From assembly GCA_900754805.1 (NCBI GenBank), contig CAAEEE010000268.1:1-5985 (forward strand): a stretch of 5,985 bases of DNA, given 5' to 3'. The notes below the pieces were generated by a model. That model was not told the DNA's origin, searched no databases, and worked only from the letters and a program-made list of their open reading frames with translations. Of the stretch, positions 1-5,816 are shown one piece after another. The first letter of the stretch is position 1. The number at the start of each line of letters is the position of its first letter. The stretch is from Clostridia bacterium. GTDB taxonomy: Bacteria; Bacillota; Clostridia; Peptostreptococcales; Anaerovoracaceae. Made by a program: the position numbers and the translations under genes.

Positions 1-186
1 AGCTCCATCTGTATGATGCTCGGCATGGGTGAAATCATGTTTACCGCGCAGACAATCGCCGGAGGTACCTATATTTCGGTAGGCCCGTATATGCTGGCGG
101 CATTTATCTATTTTATCATCAATTACCCGACATCGAAGGTGATTGAGCACATCGAAAGGAGGATGCGTCGTGGAGACAAACGCTAA
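1..186 (+). CDS. Polar amino acid ABC transporter permease, C-terminal fragment
   Basis: The frame is open from the first base and ends at TAA, giving the last 61 residues of a protein whose start is outside the window. The fragment reads as the end of a HisM/GlnP-type permease: a [15 protein letters not shown] stretch, then a final hydrophobic helix (about [11 protein letters not shown]), then a short basic tail containing [11 protein letters not shown]. Permeases of this family commonly end in a helix followed by a LERR-like basic tail. As a membrane subunit it would form the translocation path for an amino acid and contact the ATPase encoded next. Its last 17 bases overlap the ATPase gene, which supports a shared operon and translational coupling. 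The substrate cannot be told from this fragment. Confidence 0.82.
   Translation, partial: SSICMMLGMGEIMFTAQTIAGGTYISVGPYMLAAFIYFIINYPTSKVIEHIERRMRRGDKR
155..162 (+). promoter_or_regulatory. Ribosome binding site that fixes the GTG start of the ABC ATPase
   Basis: AAAGGAGG lies inside the permease gene, 7 bases before GTG at 170. It is a near-perfect Shine-Dalgarno sequence. It cannot serve the in-frame TTG at 143, which lies upstream of it. It therefore decides the start in favour of GTG 170. Confidence 0.8.
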
Positions 187-919
187 CTGCATTATCTCGG
201 TCAAAGACCTGGTGAAAGAATACAACGGAGGCAAAGTCGTGGCTTTGAACCACTGCAATTTAGATATAAAAAAGGGTGAGGTTGTTGCGATAATCGGGCC
301 TTCCGGTTCCGGGAAATCGACGATGCTCAGAAGTCTCAATCTGCTGGAAGAACCGACTTCGGGAGAAATCGACTTTGAAGGTGTGAATTTAGCATCGAAA
401 GGTATTGATATTAATGTTCACCGTCAAAAGATGGGAATGGTGTTTCAGCATTTCAATCTTTTTCCGCATAAAACGGTTATTGAAAATATTATGATGGCAC
501 CGGTAACCCTTCGGCTTGCAAGCAAAGAGGAAGCCGAAGCACAGGCAATGAAGCTTTTGGAGCGGGTAGGTCTTGCCGACAAAAAAGATGAATTTCCGAA
601 TATGCTTTCGGGCGGACAGAAGCAGCGCATTGCGATTGTGCGCGCACTTGCGATGCAGCCGGAAGTGATGCTTTTCGACGAGCCGACTTCAGCACTCGAC
701 CCGGAAATGGTCGGGGAGGTGCTTGATGTAATGCGCGAGCTTGCGGATGAAGGCATGACGATGATTGTCGTGACGCATGAAATGGGTTTTGCGAGGGAAG
801 TTGCCGACCGCGTGATTTTCATGGCGGACGGTGCGATTGTTGAGGAAGGAACCCCATCTGAACTTTTTGATCATCCGAAGGAAGAAAGAACGAAGAATTT
901 CCTGAATAAAGTCCTTTAG
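170..919 (+). CDS. Polar amino acid ABC transporter ATP-binding protein (GlnQ/HisP family)
   Basis: This 249-aa protein is the cytoplasmic ATPase that powers amino acid import with the permease encoded upstream. All nucleotide-binding motifs are present: Walker [10 protein letters not shown] at about residues 43-51, Q-loop glutamine in [11 protein letters not shown] at about 93, ABC signature LSGGQKQR at about 146-153, Walker B VMLFDEP at about 166-172, D-loop SALD at about 174-177, and the switch histidine in [15 protein letters not shown] at about 203. The FNLFPH and [14 protein letters not shown] stretches are typical of the polar amino acid (PAAT) subfamily, and the length is normal for it. 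The start is GTG 170, set by AAAGGAGG at 155-162; an in-frame TTG at 143 would add nine residues but has no matching ribosome binding site. The gene overlaps the permease gene by 17 bases. No strong terminator follows. The exact amino acid substrate is not determinable here. Confidence 0.95.
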   Translation: METNANCIISVKDLVKEYNGGKVVALNHCNLDIKKGEVVAIIGPSGSGKSTMLRSLNLLEEPTSGEIDFEGVNLASKGIDINVHRQKMGMVFQHFNLFPHKTVIENIMMAPVTLRLASKEEAEAQAMKLLERVGLADKKDEFPNMLSGGQKQRIAIVRALAMQPEVMLFDEPTSALDPEMVGEVLDVMRELADEGMTMIVVTHEMGFAREVADRVIFMADGAIVEEGTPSELFDHPKEERTKNFLNKVL

Positions 920-943
920 CCGTAGAGAACCGCAAGAGGTGTT

Positions 944-1005
944 CATGTTTCGTTTAGATTAATGTCGAAAAACAGATTTTACCCTTGAAAATTTATCGAA
1001 ACATG
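944..1005 (+). repeat. 9-bp inverted repeat around the antiporter promoter (possible operator)
   Basis: CATGTTTCG at 944-952 is the exact reverse complement of CGAAACATG at 997-1005. The centre-to-centre distance is 53 bp, about five helical turns. The right arm lies within the -35/-10 spacer of the promoter at 985-1013, so a protein bound there would interfere with RNA polymerase. A further CGAAA half-copy occurs at 966-970. The 44-bp loop is too long, and lacks a following T run, for a terminator. A regulator site is an inference; a repeat of this size can also arise by chance in this length of AT-rich DNA. Confidence 0.4.
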
Positions 1006-1013
1006 TCTATAAT
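985..1013 (+). promoter_or_regulatory. Sigma-A-type promoter for the antiporter gene
   Basis: TTGAAA at 985-990 (5 of 6 matches to TTGACA) is separated by exactly 17 bp from a perfect TATAAT at 1008-1013. Transcription should start near 1020, giving a leader of roughly 48 bases before the ATG at 1068. It is the only good promoter-like arrangement I see between the ATPase and antiporter genes. Confidence 0.85.
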
Positions 1014-1067
1014 AGTCAATTGTGATACCTGATATTGATCTTATTATTTACCGGAGGAATTGACAAA

Positions 1068-2222
1068 ATGGACAACTATGTTTTCTTCGTAAGCATTGCC
1101 ATTATCATGCTTACAACCAAGATTCTGGGAGACATGACCAATAAGGTTAATATGCCGCAGGTTGTAGGGGCGCTGCTCGCCGGAATTATCATCGGGCCAT
1201 CGTGTCTGGGGCTGATTGAAGAGACTGATTTCATTGCGAAAACAGCAGAAATCGGCGTCGTGCTTCTAATGTTTACTGCGGGTTTGGATACAGATATGCA
1301 GCAGCTGAAAAAAAACAGCGTTGCATGTTTTGTTGTTGCATCAATTGGTGTGATTGTGCCGTTAATCGGCGGTACTGCCTGTTATTACTTTTATTTCGAG
1401 TCGGGTCAGACAAGCTATGACAGCGTTTTAAAGGCTGTTTTCATCGGCGTTGTCCTTACTGCTACATCCGTTAGCATTACAGTAGAAGCACTCAGAGAGA
1501 TGGGAAAACTCGACAGCAAGGTCGGCAATGCGATTTTAGGCGCAGCGGTAATCGACGATATTATGGGAATTATCGTTCTTACCATTGTTATAAGCCTCAA
1601 GGATGAAAGCGTTTCCATCGTGAGCATTTTACTTAAGATTCTGCTTTATGCAGCTTTGATGATTATGATTGCATATATATGCAAATCTTTCAAGGGAATT
1701 ATAGATGCAAACAAAGGCAAGCGCAGAATTACGACCTATGTCGTGGCGGCATGTTTTATCGTTGCCTTTGCTTCTGAAGAATATTTCGGAATTGCGGACA
1801 TAACCGGTGCATATTTGCTTGGTTTGTTTCTTTCGCAGCATGAAATCAAGCATGAAATCGCCAAAAAGGTTTCGTCGCCGTCCTACCTGTTCTTCTCGCC
1901 GATTTTCTTTGCGAGTGTAGGGCTGAAGGTTTCGCTTCACGGGTTCAGCAATGAACTCTTGACCTTTTCCTTAATCTTGCTTGTGGTTGCGATTTTGACC
2001 AAGATTATCGGCTGCGGTCTCGGGGCGAAGGTTTGCGGATTCACTACTTCGGAAGCCGTTCAAGTCGGCGTCGGCATGATCTCCCGAGGTGAAGTTGCGC
2101 TGATTGTCGCGCAGAAGGGCTATGATATCGGTCTGATTGACGCGGATATGTTCCCGCCAATTGTAATCGTGGTAATTGCGACTACCGTTATTACGCCGAT
2201 TATTTTGAAAAAAATTATGTAG
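1068..2222 (+). CDS. Cation:proton antiporter, CPA2 family
   Basis: This 384-aa polytopic membrane protein should exchange protons for Na+ or K+ across the cytoplasmic membrane, serving pH, salt or membrane-potential homeostasis. It is hydrophobic almost throughout. Recognisable family stretches, in order, are VVGALLAGIIIGP near residues 33-45, EIGVVLLMFTAGLDTD near 61-76, TATSVSIT near 131-138, AAVIDDIMGI with the paired aspartates D163-D164, GAYLLGLFLS near 247-256, FFASVGL near 280-286, a conserved-position lysine in TKIIGCGLGAK near 312, and ISRGEVALIVAQKG near 338-351. The length matches compact CPA2 members such as GerN/NapA-like proteins. No cytosolic RCK/TrkA-N domain is fused, unlike KefB/KefC. 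The start is ATG 1068, with GGAGG at 1053-1057; an upstream in-frame TTG at 1035 would precede that site. The gene has its own promoter and terminator, so it is probably monocistronic. The transported cation cannot be assigned. Confidence 0.93.
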   Translation: MDNYVFFVSIAIIMLTTKILGDMTNKVNMPQVVGALLAGIIIGPSCLGLIEETDFIAKTAEIGVVLLMFTAGLDTDMQQLKKNSVACFVVASIGVIVPLIGGTACYYFYFESGQTSYDSVLKAVFIGVVLTATSVSITVEALREMGKLDSKVGNAILGAAVIDDIMGIIVLTIVISLKDESVSIVSILLKILLYAALMIMIAYICKSFKGIIDANKGKRRITTYVVAACFIVAFASEEYFGIADITGAYLLGLFLSQHEIKHEIAKKVSSPSYLFFSPIFFASVGLKVSLHGFSNELLTFSLILLVVAILTKIIGCGLGAKVCGFTTSEAVQVGVGMISRGEVALIVAQKGYDIGLIDADMFPPIVIVVIATTVITPIILKKIM

Positions 2223-2247
2223 AACTGTAAATGTTTTGAGTTTTTCG

Positions 2248-2280
2248 GGCTCTCATCGTATGGATGAGGGTCTTTTTTTT
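2248..2280 (+). terminator. Rho-independent terminator of the antiporter gene
   Basis: The arms 2248-2257 and 2263-2272 form a 10-bp stem containing two G-U pairs (CTCATC pairs with GATGAG at the core), closed by the 5-base loop GTATG. Eight T residues follow at 2273-2280. It begins 25 bases after the antiporter stop codon. The stem is followed by a T run only on the + strand, so it should act in one direction. Confidence 0.93.
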
Positions 2281-2282
2281 GC

Positions 2283-2350
2283 ACAACTTCGACATAATAT
2301 ACAAAATTTAATACAGAAATGACAAAATGTTACAAAATCGGACAATGATA
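2283..2350 (+). repeat. Helically phased run of ACA-starting segments
   Basis: Seven short segments start with ACA at 2283, 2292, 2301, 2313, 2322, 2332 and 2342, at spacings of 9, 9, 12, 9, 10 and 10 bp (average about 9.8). Three are identical ACAAAAT (2301, 2322, 2332); the others are variants such as ACATAAT, ACAGAAAT and ACAATGAT. The run ends just upstream of the TATAAT at 2366-2371. Short A-runs repeated about once per helical turn on one strand can bend DNA or present repeated contacts to a regulator. Function is inferred; AT-rich low-complexity sequence is the alternative. Confidence 0.45.
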
Positions 2351-2371
2351 GTCTAAAATTTCCTGTATAAT
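2341..2371 (+). promoter_or_regulatory. Promoter with perfect -10 but poor -35, overlapped by a small dyad
   Basis: TATAAT at 2366-2371 is a perfect -10. At 16-18 bp upstream there is no acceptable -35 (CAATGA at the 17-bp position). That region is instead covered by an imperfect palindrome, GACAAT-G-ATAGTC at 2341-2353, with 5 of 6 pairs matching. Transcription would start near 2378, about 22 bases before the ATG at 2400. The combination suggests a promoter depending on, or controlled by, a bound protein; that part is inference. Confidence 0.65.
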
Positions 2372-2399
2372 AGTGGCAAAGAATGAAGGGAGAGTTTAT

Positions 2400-2810
2400 A
2401 TGAAGGATTACCAGCAAAAAAGAATGAAAACATATCTCATGCCGGAGCCGGTCTACCGCCAGGCCTACTGGGCACTGAGAGATTTGAAGCGGATGAAGGA
2501 GGAACTTGCGCATTTGTTGGAGGAGCGAGACCTTATTTCGGCCAGCGTTGCAGAGGCGTCGAATTTTGCTTCCGGCACAGGTAAAATCAGCGATGTAACG
2601 GGTAATCGCGCAATAAAAATTACACAGTTATCGGCAAGAGTTTTGGCAATGGAGACCGCATTTGATACGATTCCGGAAAAATACCGCGGTGGTCTGTGGC
2701 AAAAAAATGTTGAAAATTTAACCTTTGGAGACGGTGCGCATCTAAACACATGGAAGAAGTGGCAACAGGTTCTCATGTTCAATGTCGCAAAAAACTTACA
2801 ACTCTTTTAA
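2400..2810 (+). CDS. Small RinA/ArpU-like (phage-type) putative transcriptional regulator
   Basis: This 136-aa soluble protein has no signal peptide or membrane segment. Residues about 15-45 (PEPVYRQAYWALRDLKRMKEE) form a charged, probably helical N-terminal segment. Residues about 70-95 form a second helix ending in the motif IPEKYRGGLW (91-100). The C-terminus (about 112-136) reads as a helix-turn-helix-like unit, with NTWKKWQQ followed by FNVAKNLQLF. This layout resembles RinA/ArpU-like regulators, common in Firmicute phages and also found as single chromosomal genes, where the end commonly reads as Tyr or Trp-Lys-x-Trp followed by VAKNL. The likely role is DNA binding and transcription control; that is by resemblance and not proven. 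The start is ATG 2400 with AAGGGAG at 2386-2392; an in-frame GTG at 2373 lies before the expected transcript start. No other phage genes are visible nearby. It has its own promoter and is followed after 84 bp by the Tad-like operon. Confidence 0.8.
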   Translation: MKDYQQKRMKTYLMPEPVYRQAYWALRDLKRMKEELAHLLEERDLISASVAEASNFASGTGKISDVTGNRAIKITQLSARVLAMETAFDTIPEKYRGGLWQKNVENLTFGDGAHLNTWKKWQQVLMFNVAKNLQLF

Positions 2811-2827
2811 AAATTTCAAAAAATGTG

Positions 2828-2856
2828 CTGAAAGGAAGGAATAGCTGTGGTATTAT
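2828..2856 (+). promoter_or_regulatory. Extended -10 promoter for the Tad-like operon
   Basis: CTGAAA at 2828-2833 (4 of 6 matches to TTGACA) lies 17 bp before TATTAT at 2851-2856 (5 of 6). TGG directly before the -10 (2848-2850) makes an extended TGnTATTAT element. The expected transcript start is near 2863, leaving about 32 bases to ATG 2895. A second candidate -10, TAAAAT at 2864-2869, lacks a matching -35. Confidence 0.65.
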
Positions 2857-2894
2857 ATTACTGTAAAATAGTGTAACGCAAAGGAGGGATTTGA

Positions 2895-3491
2895 ATGAAA
2901 AAAAGAATAACAGGACTTATTCTGATTGGGACAATGCTGGTTGCTTTGGGCTTTTGGGAGTTCTGGGGGAGAAAGAATATCGGCTATGATGAAATTTTGA
3001 CGGTTCGGACAGATGCCGCGGCAAACACAATTATTTCCCCGGAAATGCTTACAACGAAAAAGGTAGAAAATGCGCCGACGGAGTCGCTTCGAAAGGAAGA
3101 TGCCGAAAAGGTCATCGGACTGGAATGTCGTCAGTTCATTCCGAAAGGAGAAACCCTGTATGTGGCATATTTTGAGGAAAGCCGATTTCGCGTGGGTGAG
3201 GAGACCGGCAAATATGTACTTTCCATTCCAAACGACTGGCTGAAATCCTATCCGCAGACGCTTAGGCGCGGAGACAAAGCTTTTTTCTATTGTAAGGGTC
3301 GGATTATAACCGATGCGGTTGTCGCCTATGCGCGGGACGGCAGCAATCAAGAAGTCCGTTCTTCCGATGAGGAGCGGCTTGTCGGAAGCGCACCCGTCAG
3401 TCTGGTTGAGGTTATCGTCAACGAGGCGCAGGCGAAGCTGCTTGGGAATCTGGCGGAAAAAGGCAACAAGTTCGTGCTGCTTTATTCGTAA
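2895..3491 (+). CDS. SAF-domain protein, CpaB/RcpC-like pilus assembly component
   Basis: This 198-aa protein begins with a short basic stretch (MKKR) and one membrane-spanning or signal-anchor helix at about residues 5-21, so the rest should face outside the cytoplasmic membrane. Residues about 35-95 fit a SAF domain: a beta strand (ILTVRTDAAANTIIS), then MLTTKKVE, a VIGLECRQFIPKGETLY segment and AYF. Residues about 120-198 resemble the RcpC/CpaB C-terminal part, with LRRGDKAFFYC, a further strand with VVAYARD, then VSLVEVIVNEAQAKLL ending in AEKGNKFVLLY. CpaB/RcpC proteins help assemble Tad/Flp pili at the cell envelope. At 198 residues it is shorter than many family members. ATG 2895 is preceded by AGGAGG at 2882-2887. 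It is the first gene of an operon; its stop codon touches the ribosome binding site of the ATPase gene. Family membership is likely; its exact role in this cluster is inferred. Confidence 0.85.
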   Translation: MKKRITGLILIGTMLVALGFWEFWGRKNIGYDEILTVRTDAAANTIISPEMLTTKKVENAPTESLRKEDAEKVIGLECRQFIPKGETLYVAYFEESRFRVGEETGKYVLSIPNDWLKSYPQTLRRGDKAFFYCKGRIITDAVVAYARDGSNQEVRSSDEERLVGSAPVSLVEVIVNEAQAKLLGNLAEKGNKFVLLYS

Positions 3492-3496
3492 GGAGG
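3491..3496 (+). promoter_or_regulatory. Ribosome binding site of the CpaF-like ATPase gene
   Basis: AGGAGG overlaps the last base of the preceding stop codon. The adjacent start codons ATG 3500 and ATG 3503 lie 3 and 6 bases downstream, so 3503 has the better spacing. The two choices differ by a single methionine. Confidence 0.7.
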
Positions 3497-3502
3497 CGGA
3501 TG

Positions 3503-4918
3503 ATGGAGTATCTGAAGAAAAAGGAAGACACCGAGTTTCTCAGCTTTGAAGAAGCATGCAGACGGATAAAAGACTGTTTTGATTACGAATGGAAGGACTT
3601 CGATGATTTTGAAAAGATGGAGAGGCTGGAGCTTGAAAAGGCAGCAATTTTAGGATATGAGGAGGCGATGAATTATTATAAAACAAGGATTGCGGGAATT
3701 ATCAAGCAGGAACACTTAGAGGAGGCACAGGTGCCGAGATGGTATGAAAACCTGATAGAGGGAGTTTTCGCAGAGCTGTATGGCTTAGCGGGGCTTTCTC
3801 CATGGGTCTATGACAAGACCGAGGTATACAAAAATTCTTCCTCAGCAAAACTGATCGGAGATCGGCTATACTGTATGATTGACGGCAAGCCGTGCCTGCA
3901 GCCGCAGAGCATCGGAAAGGAAAGGAGGGAACAGCTAAAGCGGGCGTTTCTGATGAACAGCCCACAGGAGCGCATGGAACAAGGGTTTCACGAATTGTAT
4001 CTGACAAACGGAATTCGGATTACGATTTACTCGGGCTTACGGACGAAAGCAAATGAAGATATTATGGTTTTTCGTAAGTATCTTTTGCAGGATTTGAGCT
4101 TTGAAAATCTGTCAGAGCTTGGGACGATTCCCCAGGAGGCAGTTCCGCTTTTTCGTGAAATGGTCTGTATCGGCTTTAATGTTTTGTTTACGGGACCGGT
4201 GCGGTCAGGGAAAACGACCTTTTTACAGGTTTGGCAGCGATGTGAAAATCCGCAGATGGAGGGACTGGCAATTTCGACTGACCCGGAAACGCCTTGGGAG
4301 AAAATCATGCCGGACGCTCCGATTATGCAGCTGGTTGCTGACGGAGAAGAACTTGCGGAGATTACGAAATCTTTGCTCCGAGGCGACAACGACTATGTAA
4401 TTTTAGAAGAGATGCGAGATGCCCAAAGCTATCGGCTCGCGCTGGAGCTTGCTTCCATCGGGGCGGGACGCTGCAAGGCGACGGTTCACAGCGGTGATAT
4501 CGGGACTCTTCCATATAAGATTGCAAGCAAGATACGAAGCGTATACGGCGGTGACGAGCAGAGCTTGATTGCACAGGTATTCAGGAGCTTTGATTATGTG
4601 TTTGAGTTCAGTCAGCAGAAGGATAATCGCGCGAAAAAAGTGCTGAAATCCATATCTGAGCTTTGTTACGAAAATGAGAAGGATGTGGTCAGCATTCACA
4701 AAATCTGTGAGTATGACGCAGTGCAAAAGAAATGGAATTGGAATTCTCATTTGGGAGAAGATAAAGAAGAGAAATTAAGGCTTTGGCCGGAGGAAACGAA
4801 AATGATGAAAAGAGAGTTGACAAATTTGTCGGAGCGGAATCCGATCATCGGAAAAAGTGTGATTTATCCCCGCTATTATCATCCGTCGATGCGGGGAAGG
4901 GAGGATGTGCATGATTGA
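3503..4918 (+). CDS. CpaF/TadA-like secretion ATPase (type II/IV secretion family)
   Basis: This 471-aa cytoplasmic protein has the marks of a secretion ATPase that would drive assembly of a Tad-like pilus or pseudopilus. The N-terminal third (about 1-180) is charged and poorly recognisable. FRKY near 189-192 followed by LSFENLSELGTI matches the IRKF...LxLxxLxxLGT linker of CpaF proteins. Walker A is GPVRSGKT at 231-238. An Asp-box-like TDPE lies near 259-262. Walker B is YVILEEMRD at about 298-306, keeping the Glu and Arg of the usual GEVRG motif but replacing both glycines with acidic residues. The His-box is ATVHSGD, with H329. A tail of about 90 residues follows the last recognisable core segment (FDYVFEF), longer than I expect for CpaF. 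ATG 3500 or 3503 both fit; spacing favours 3503. It lies 11 bases after the CpaB-like gene and overlaps the TadB-like gene by 8. Family is confident; the transported pilin is unknown. Confidence 0.9.
   Translation: MEYLKKKEDTEFLSFEEACRRIKDCFDYEWKDFDDFEKMERLELEKAAILGYEEAMNYYKTRIAGIIKQEHLEEAQVPRWYENLIEGVFAELYGLAGLSPWVYDKTEVYKNSSSAKLIGDRLYCMIDGKPCLQPQSIGKERREQLKRAFLMNSPQERMEQGFHELYLTNGIRITIYSGLRTKANEDIMVFRKYLLQDLSFENLSELGTIPQEAVPLFREMVCIGFNVLFTGPVRSGKTTFLQVWQRCENPQMEGLAISTDPETPWEKIMPDAPIMQLVADGEELAEITKSLLRGDNDYVILEEMRDAQSYRLALELASIGAGRCKATVHSGDIGTLPYKIASKIRSVYGGDEQSLIAQVFRSFDYVFEFSQQKDNRAKKVLKSISELCYENEKDVVSIHKICEYDAVQKKWNWNSHLGEDKEEKLRLWPEETKMMKRELTNLSERNPIIGKSVIYPRYYHPSMRGREDVHD
4898..4904 (+). 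promoter_or_regulatory. Ribosome binding site fixing the start of the TadB-like gene
   Basis: AGGGAGG ends directly against ATG 4905 but lies 6 bases before ATG 4911, in the same frame. Normal spacing therefore selects ATG 4911. It sits within the last codons of the ATPase gene. Confidence 0.7.
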
Positions 4919-5807
4919 GATTCTATTGTTTGGCGGCATTCTCCTCGGCGCATTTCTGTTTTGCGAGCGGTGGCTGAATGAGCTTACGGGCGGCATCGCG
5001 GAGGTATGGCAGGAAAAGTTTTTCCTGCATATCAAGACTTTACTGCGAATTACGACAGGAAAGGGAAATGAAGCACGCTGCAGAGTATTTTTATCCGTAT
5101 CGGCAGTCACAGGAGCTCTTCCGATTCTTTTTCTGTATGGAAAAGTTGCGCAAGGCTTAGTTCTTGTGACAGGACTTTTTCTGTGCCTGCTGCCGTATAT
5201 CTTACTGCGCCTGAAGCTGCAGGTTATCCGCGTGGAAAGCTCTCGGGAAGGGGAAATTCTCGTGACAGAGCTTCTGGAAAATTACAAAATTCATTATTTT
5301 AATATGCAGCGTGCGATTGAGGTCAGTGCTGCAGGCATGGAGGAAGCCCCAAACTGCAGGAGGCTTCTTTTTAATTTGTCAAAGGGCTTGAATGCGGCGG
5401 GAAGTGCTGCAGAAATCAAGCGGCTTTTGGAGGAATTCCGGCTTTCCATCAACACCTCTTGGGCGAATATTTTGGCGGTAAATCTGTATTTCGCGCTGAG
5501 CGGGGGAATGCAGGTAACTTACGCGCTGAGCGATTTGGCTGCGGCGGTAGCGATGGCGCGCAAGGTTGACGAGTATGTGAAACGCGAAAACAATGAAGCG
5601 AAGCTGATGCTGAAATACCTCGCGCCGATTGCGTACTTGCTGACGCTTGTCGGAGGAATTGCGTTTTTCAGGCTCACTTGGAAGAAATATCTGTTTTATC
5701 AGTTTCACACTACGGTGGGGCTGACATGGCTTATGATCTCTCTCCTGTTATATGCGGTGGGAATTTTGCTGTATGTTTATATTTCCAAAGGAAAGCTTGA
5801 TTTATAG
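4911..5807 (+). CDS. TadB-like integral membrane platform protein (T2SSF-related, divergent)
   Basis: This 298-aa protein has a hydrophobic N-terminal helix (about residues 2-19), a cytoplasmic-looking segment, a pair of helices near 60-78 and 80-100, a long soluble region of about 135 residues, and two more helices near 236-254 and 267-290. That pattern (helices, cytoplasmic loop, helices) is that of TadB/GspF-type platform proteins, which sit in the cytoplasmic membrane and work with the secretion ATPase. The loop has family-like pieces, such as GEILVTELLENYKIHYFNMQRAIEVSA near 114-140 and an ANILAVNLYFALSGG stretch near 185-199, followed by a predicted helix with KVDEYVKRENNEAKLM. Sequence similarity to typical TadB is weak, so the call depends partly on position right after the ATPase gene, which it overlaps by 8 bases. 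Start ATG 4911 is set by AGGGAGG; ATG 4905 would add two residues. Confidence 0.8.
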   Translation: MIEILLFGGILLGAFLFCERWLNELTGGIAEVWQEKFFLHIKTLLRITTGKGNEARCRVFLSVSAVTGALPILFLYGKVAQGLVLVTGLFLCLLPYILLRLKLQVIRVESSREGEILVTELLENYKIHYFNMQRAIEVSAAGMEEAPNCRRLLFNLSKGLNAAGSAAEIKRLLEEFRLSINTSWANILAVNLYFALSGGMQVTYALSDLAAAVAMARKVDEYVKRENNEAKLMLKYLAPIAYLLTLVGGIAFFRLTWKKYLFYQFHTTVGLTWLMISLLLYAVGILLYVYISKGKLDL

Positions 5808-5816
5808 GAGGAGTAT

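Noticed and set aside
445..822. A 125-codon open frame on the minus strand within the ABC ATPase gene
   Set aside because: It is antisense to a gene with every ABC motif intact, has a serine- and isoleucine-rich composition with no recognisable domain, and no ribosome binding site stands out. It is a shadow of the coding strand.
920..943. A terminator after the ABC ATPase gene
   Set aside because: The bases after the stop form no convincing hairpin and there is no T run, so either the operon ends by another means or transcription continues to the antiporter.
1035..1067. TTG 1035 as an upstream start for the antiporter
   Set aside because: The strong GGAGG at 1053-1057 lies downstream of this TTG and 10 bases before ATG 1068, where the hydrophobic N-terminus begins.
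1020..1067. A riboswitch or other structured leader before the antiporter
   Set aside because: The leader is only about 48 bases and no convincing stem or known riboswitch pattern is visible.
1629..1940. Minus-strand open frame within the antiporter gene
   Set aside because: The + strand frame is a complete CPA2 antiporter, and this frame shows no recognisable motif. It is a shadow.
2283..2350. The repeated ACA segments as a CRISPR array
   Set aside because: The units are about 10 bp with no spacers or long conserved repeats, and no cas genes are present.
2373..2399. GTG 2373 as an upstream start for the RinA-like gene
   Set aside because: It lies two bases after the TATAAT, before the expected transcript start, and has no ribosome binding site. 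ATG 2400 has a good one.
2804..2826. A/T-rich stretch after the RinA-like gene as a terminator
   Set aside because: TTTTAAAAATTTC can form only weak A-T pairing with no GC stem, and A runs follow in place of a T run.
3313..3549. Short + strand frame overlapping the end of the CpaB-like gene and the start of the ATPase gene
   Set aside because: It is arginine- and serine-rich in the manner of a frame-shifted reading. Both overlapping genes have good ribosome binding sites and fit known families.
4027..4389. Minus-strand open frame within the CpaF-like gene
   Set aside because: It is antisense to the linker and Walker A region, where the + frame is clearly conserved. No independent start signals or domain were seen.
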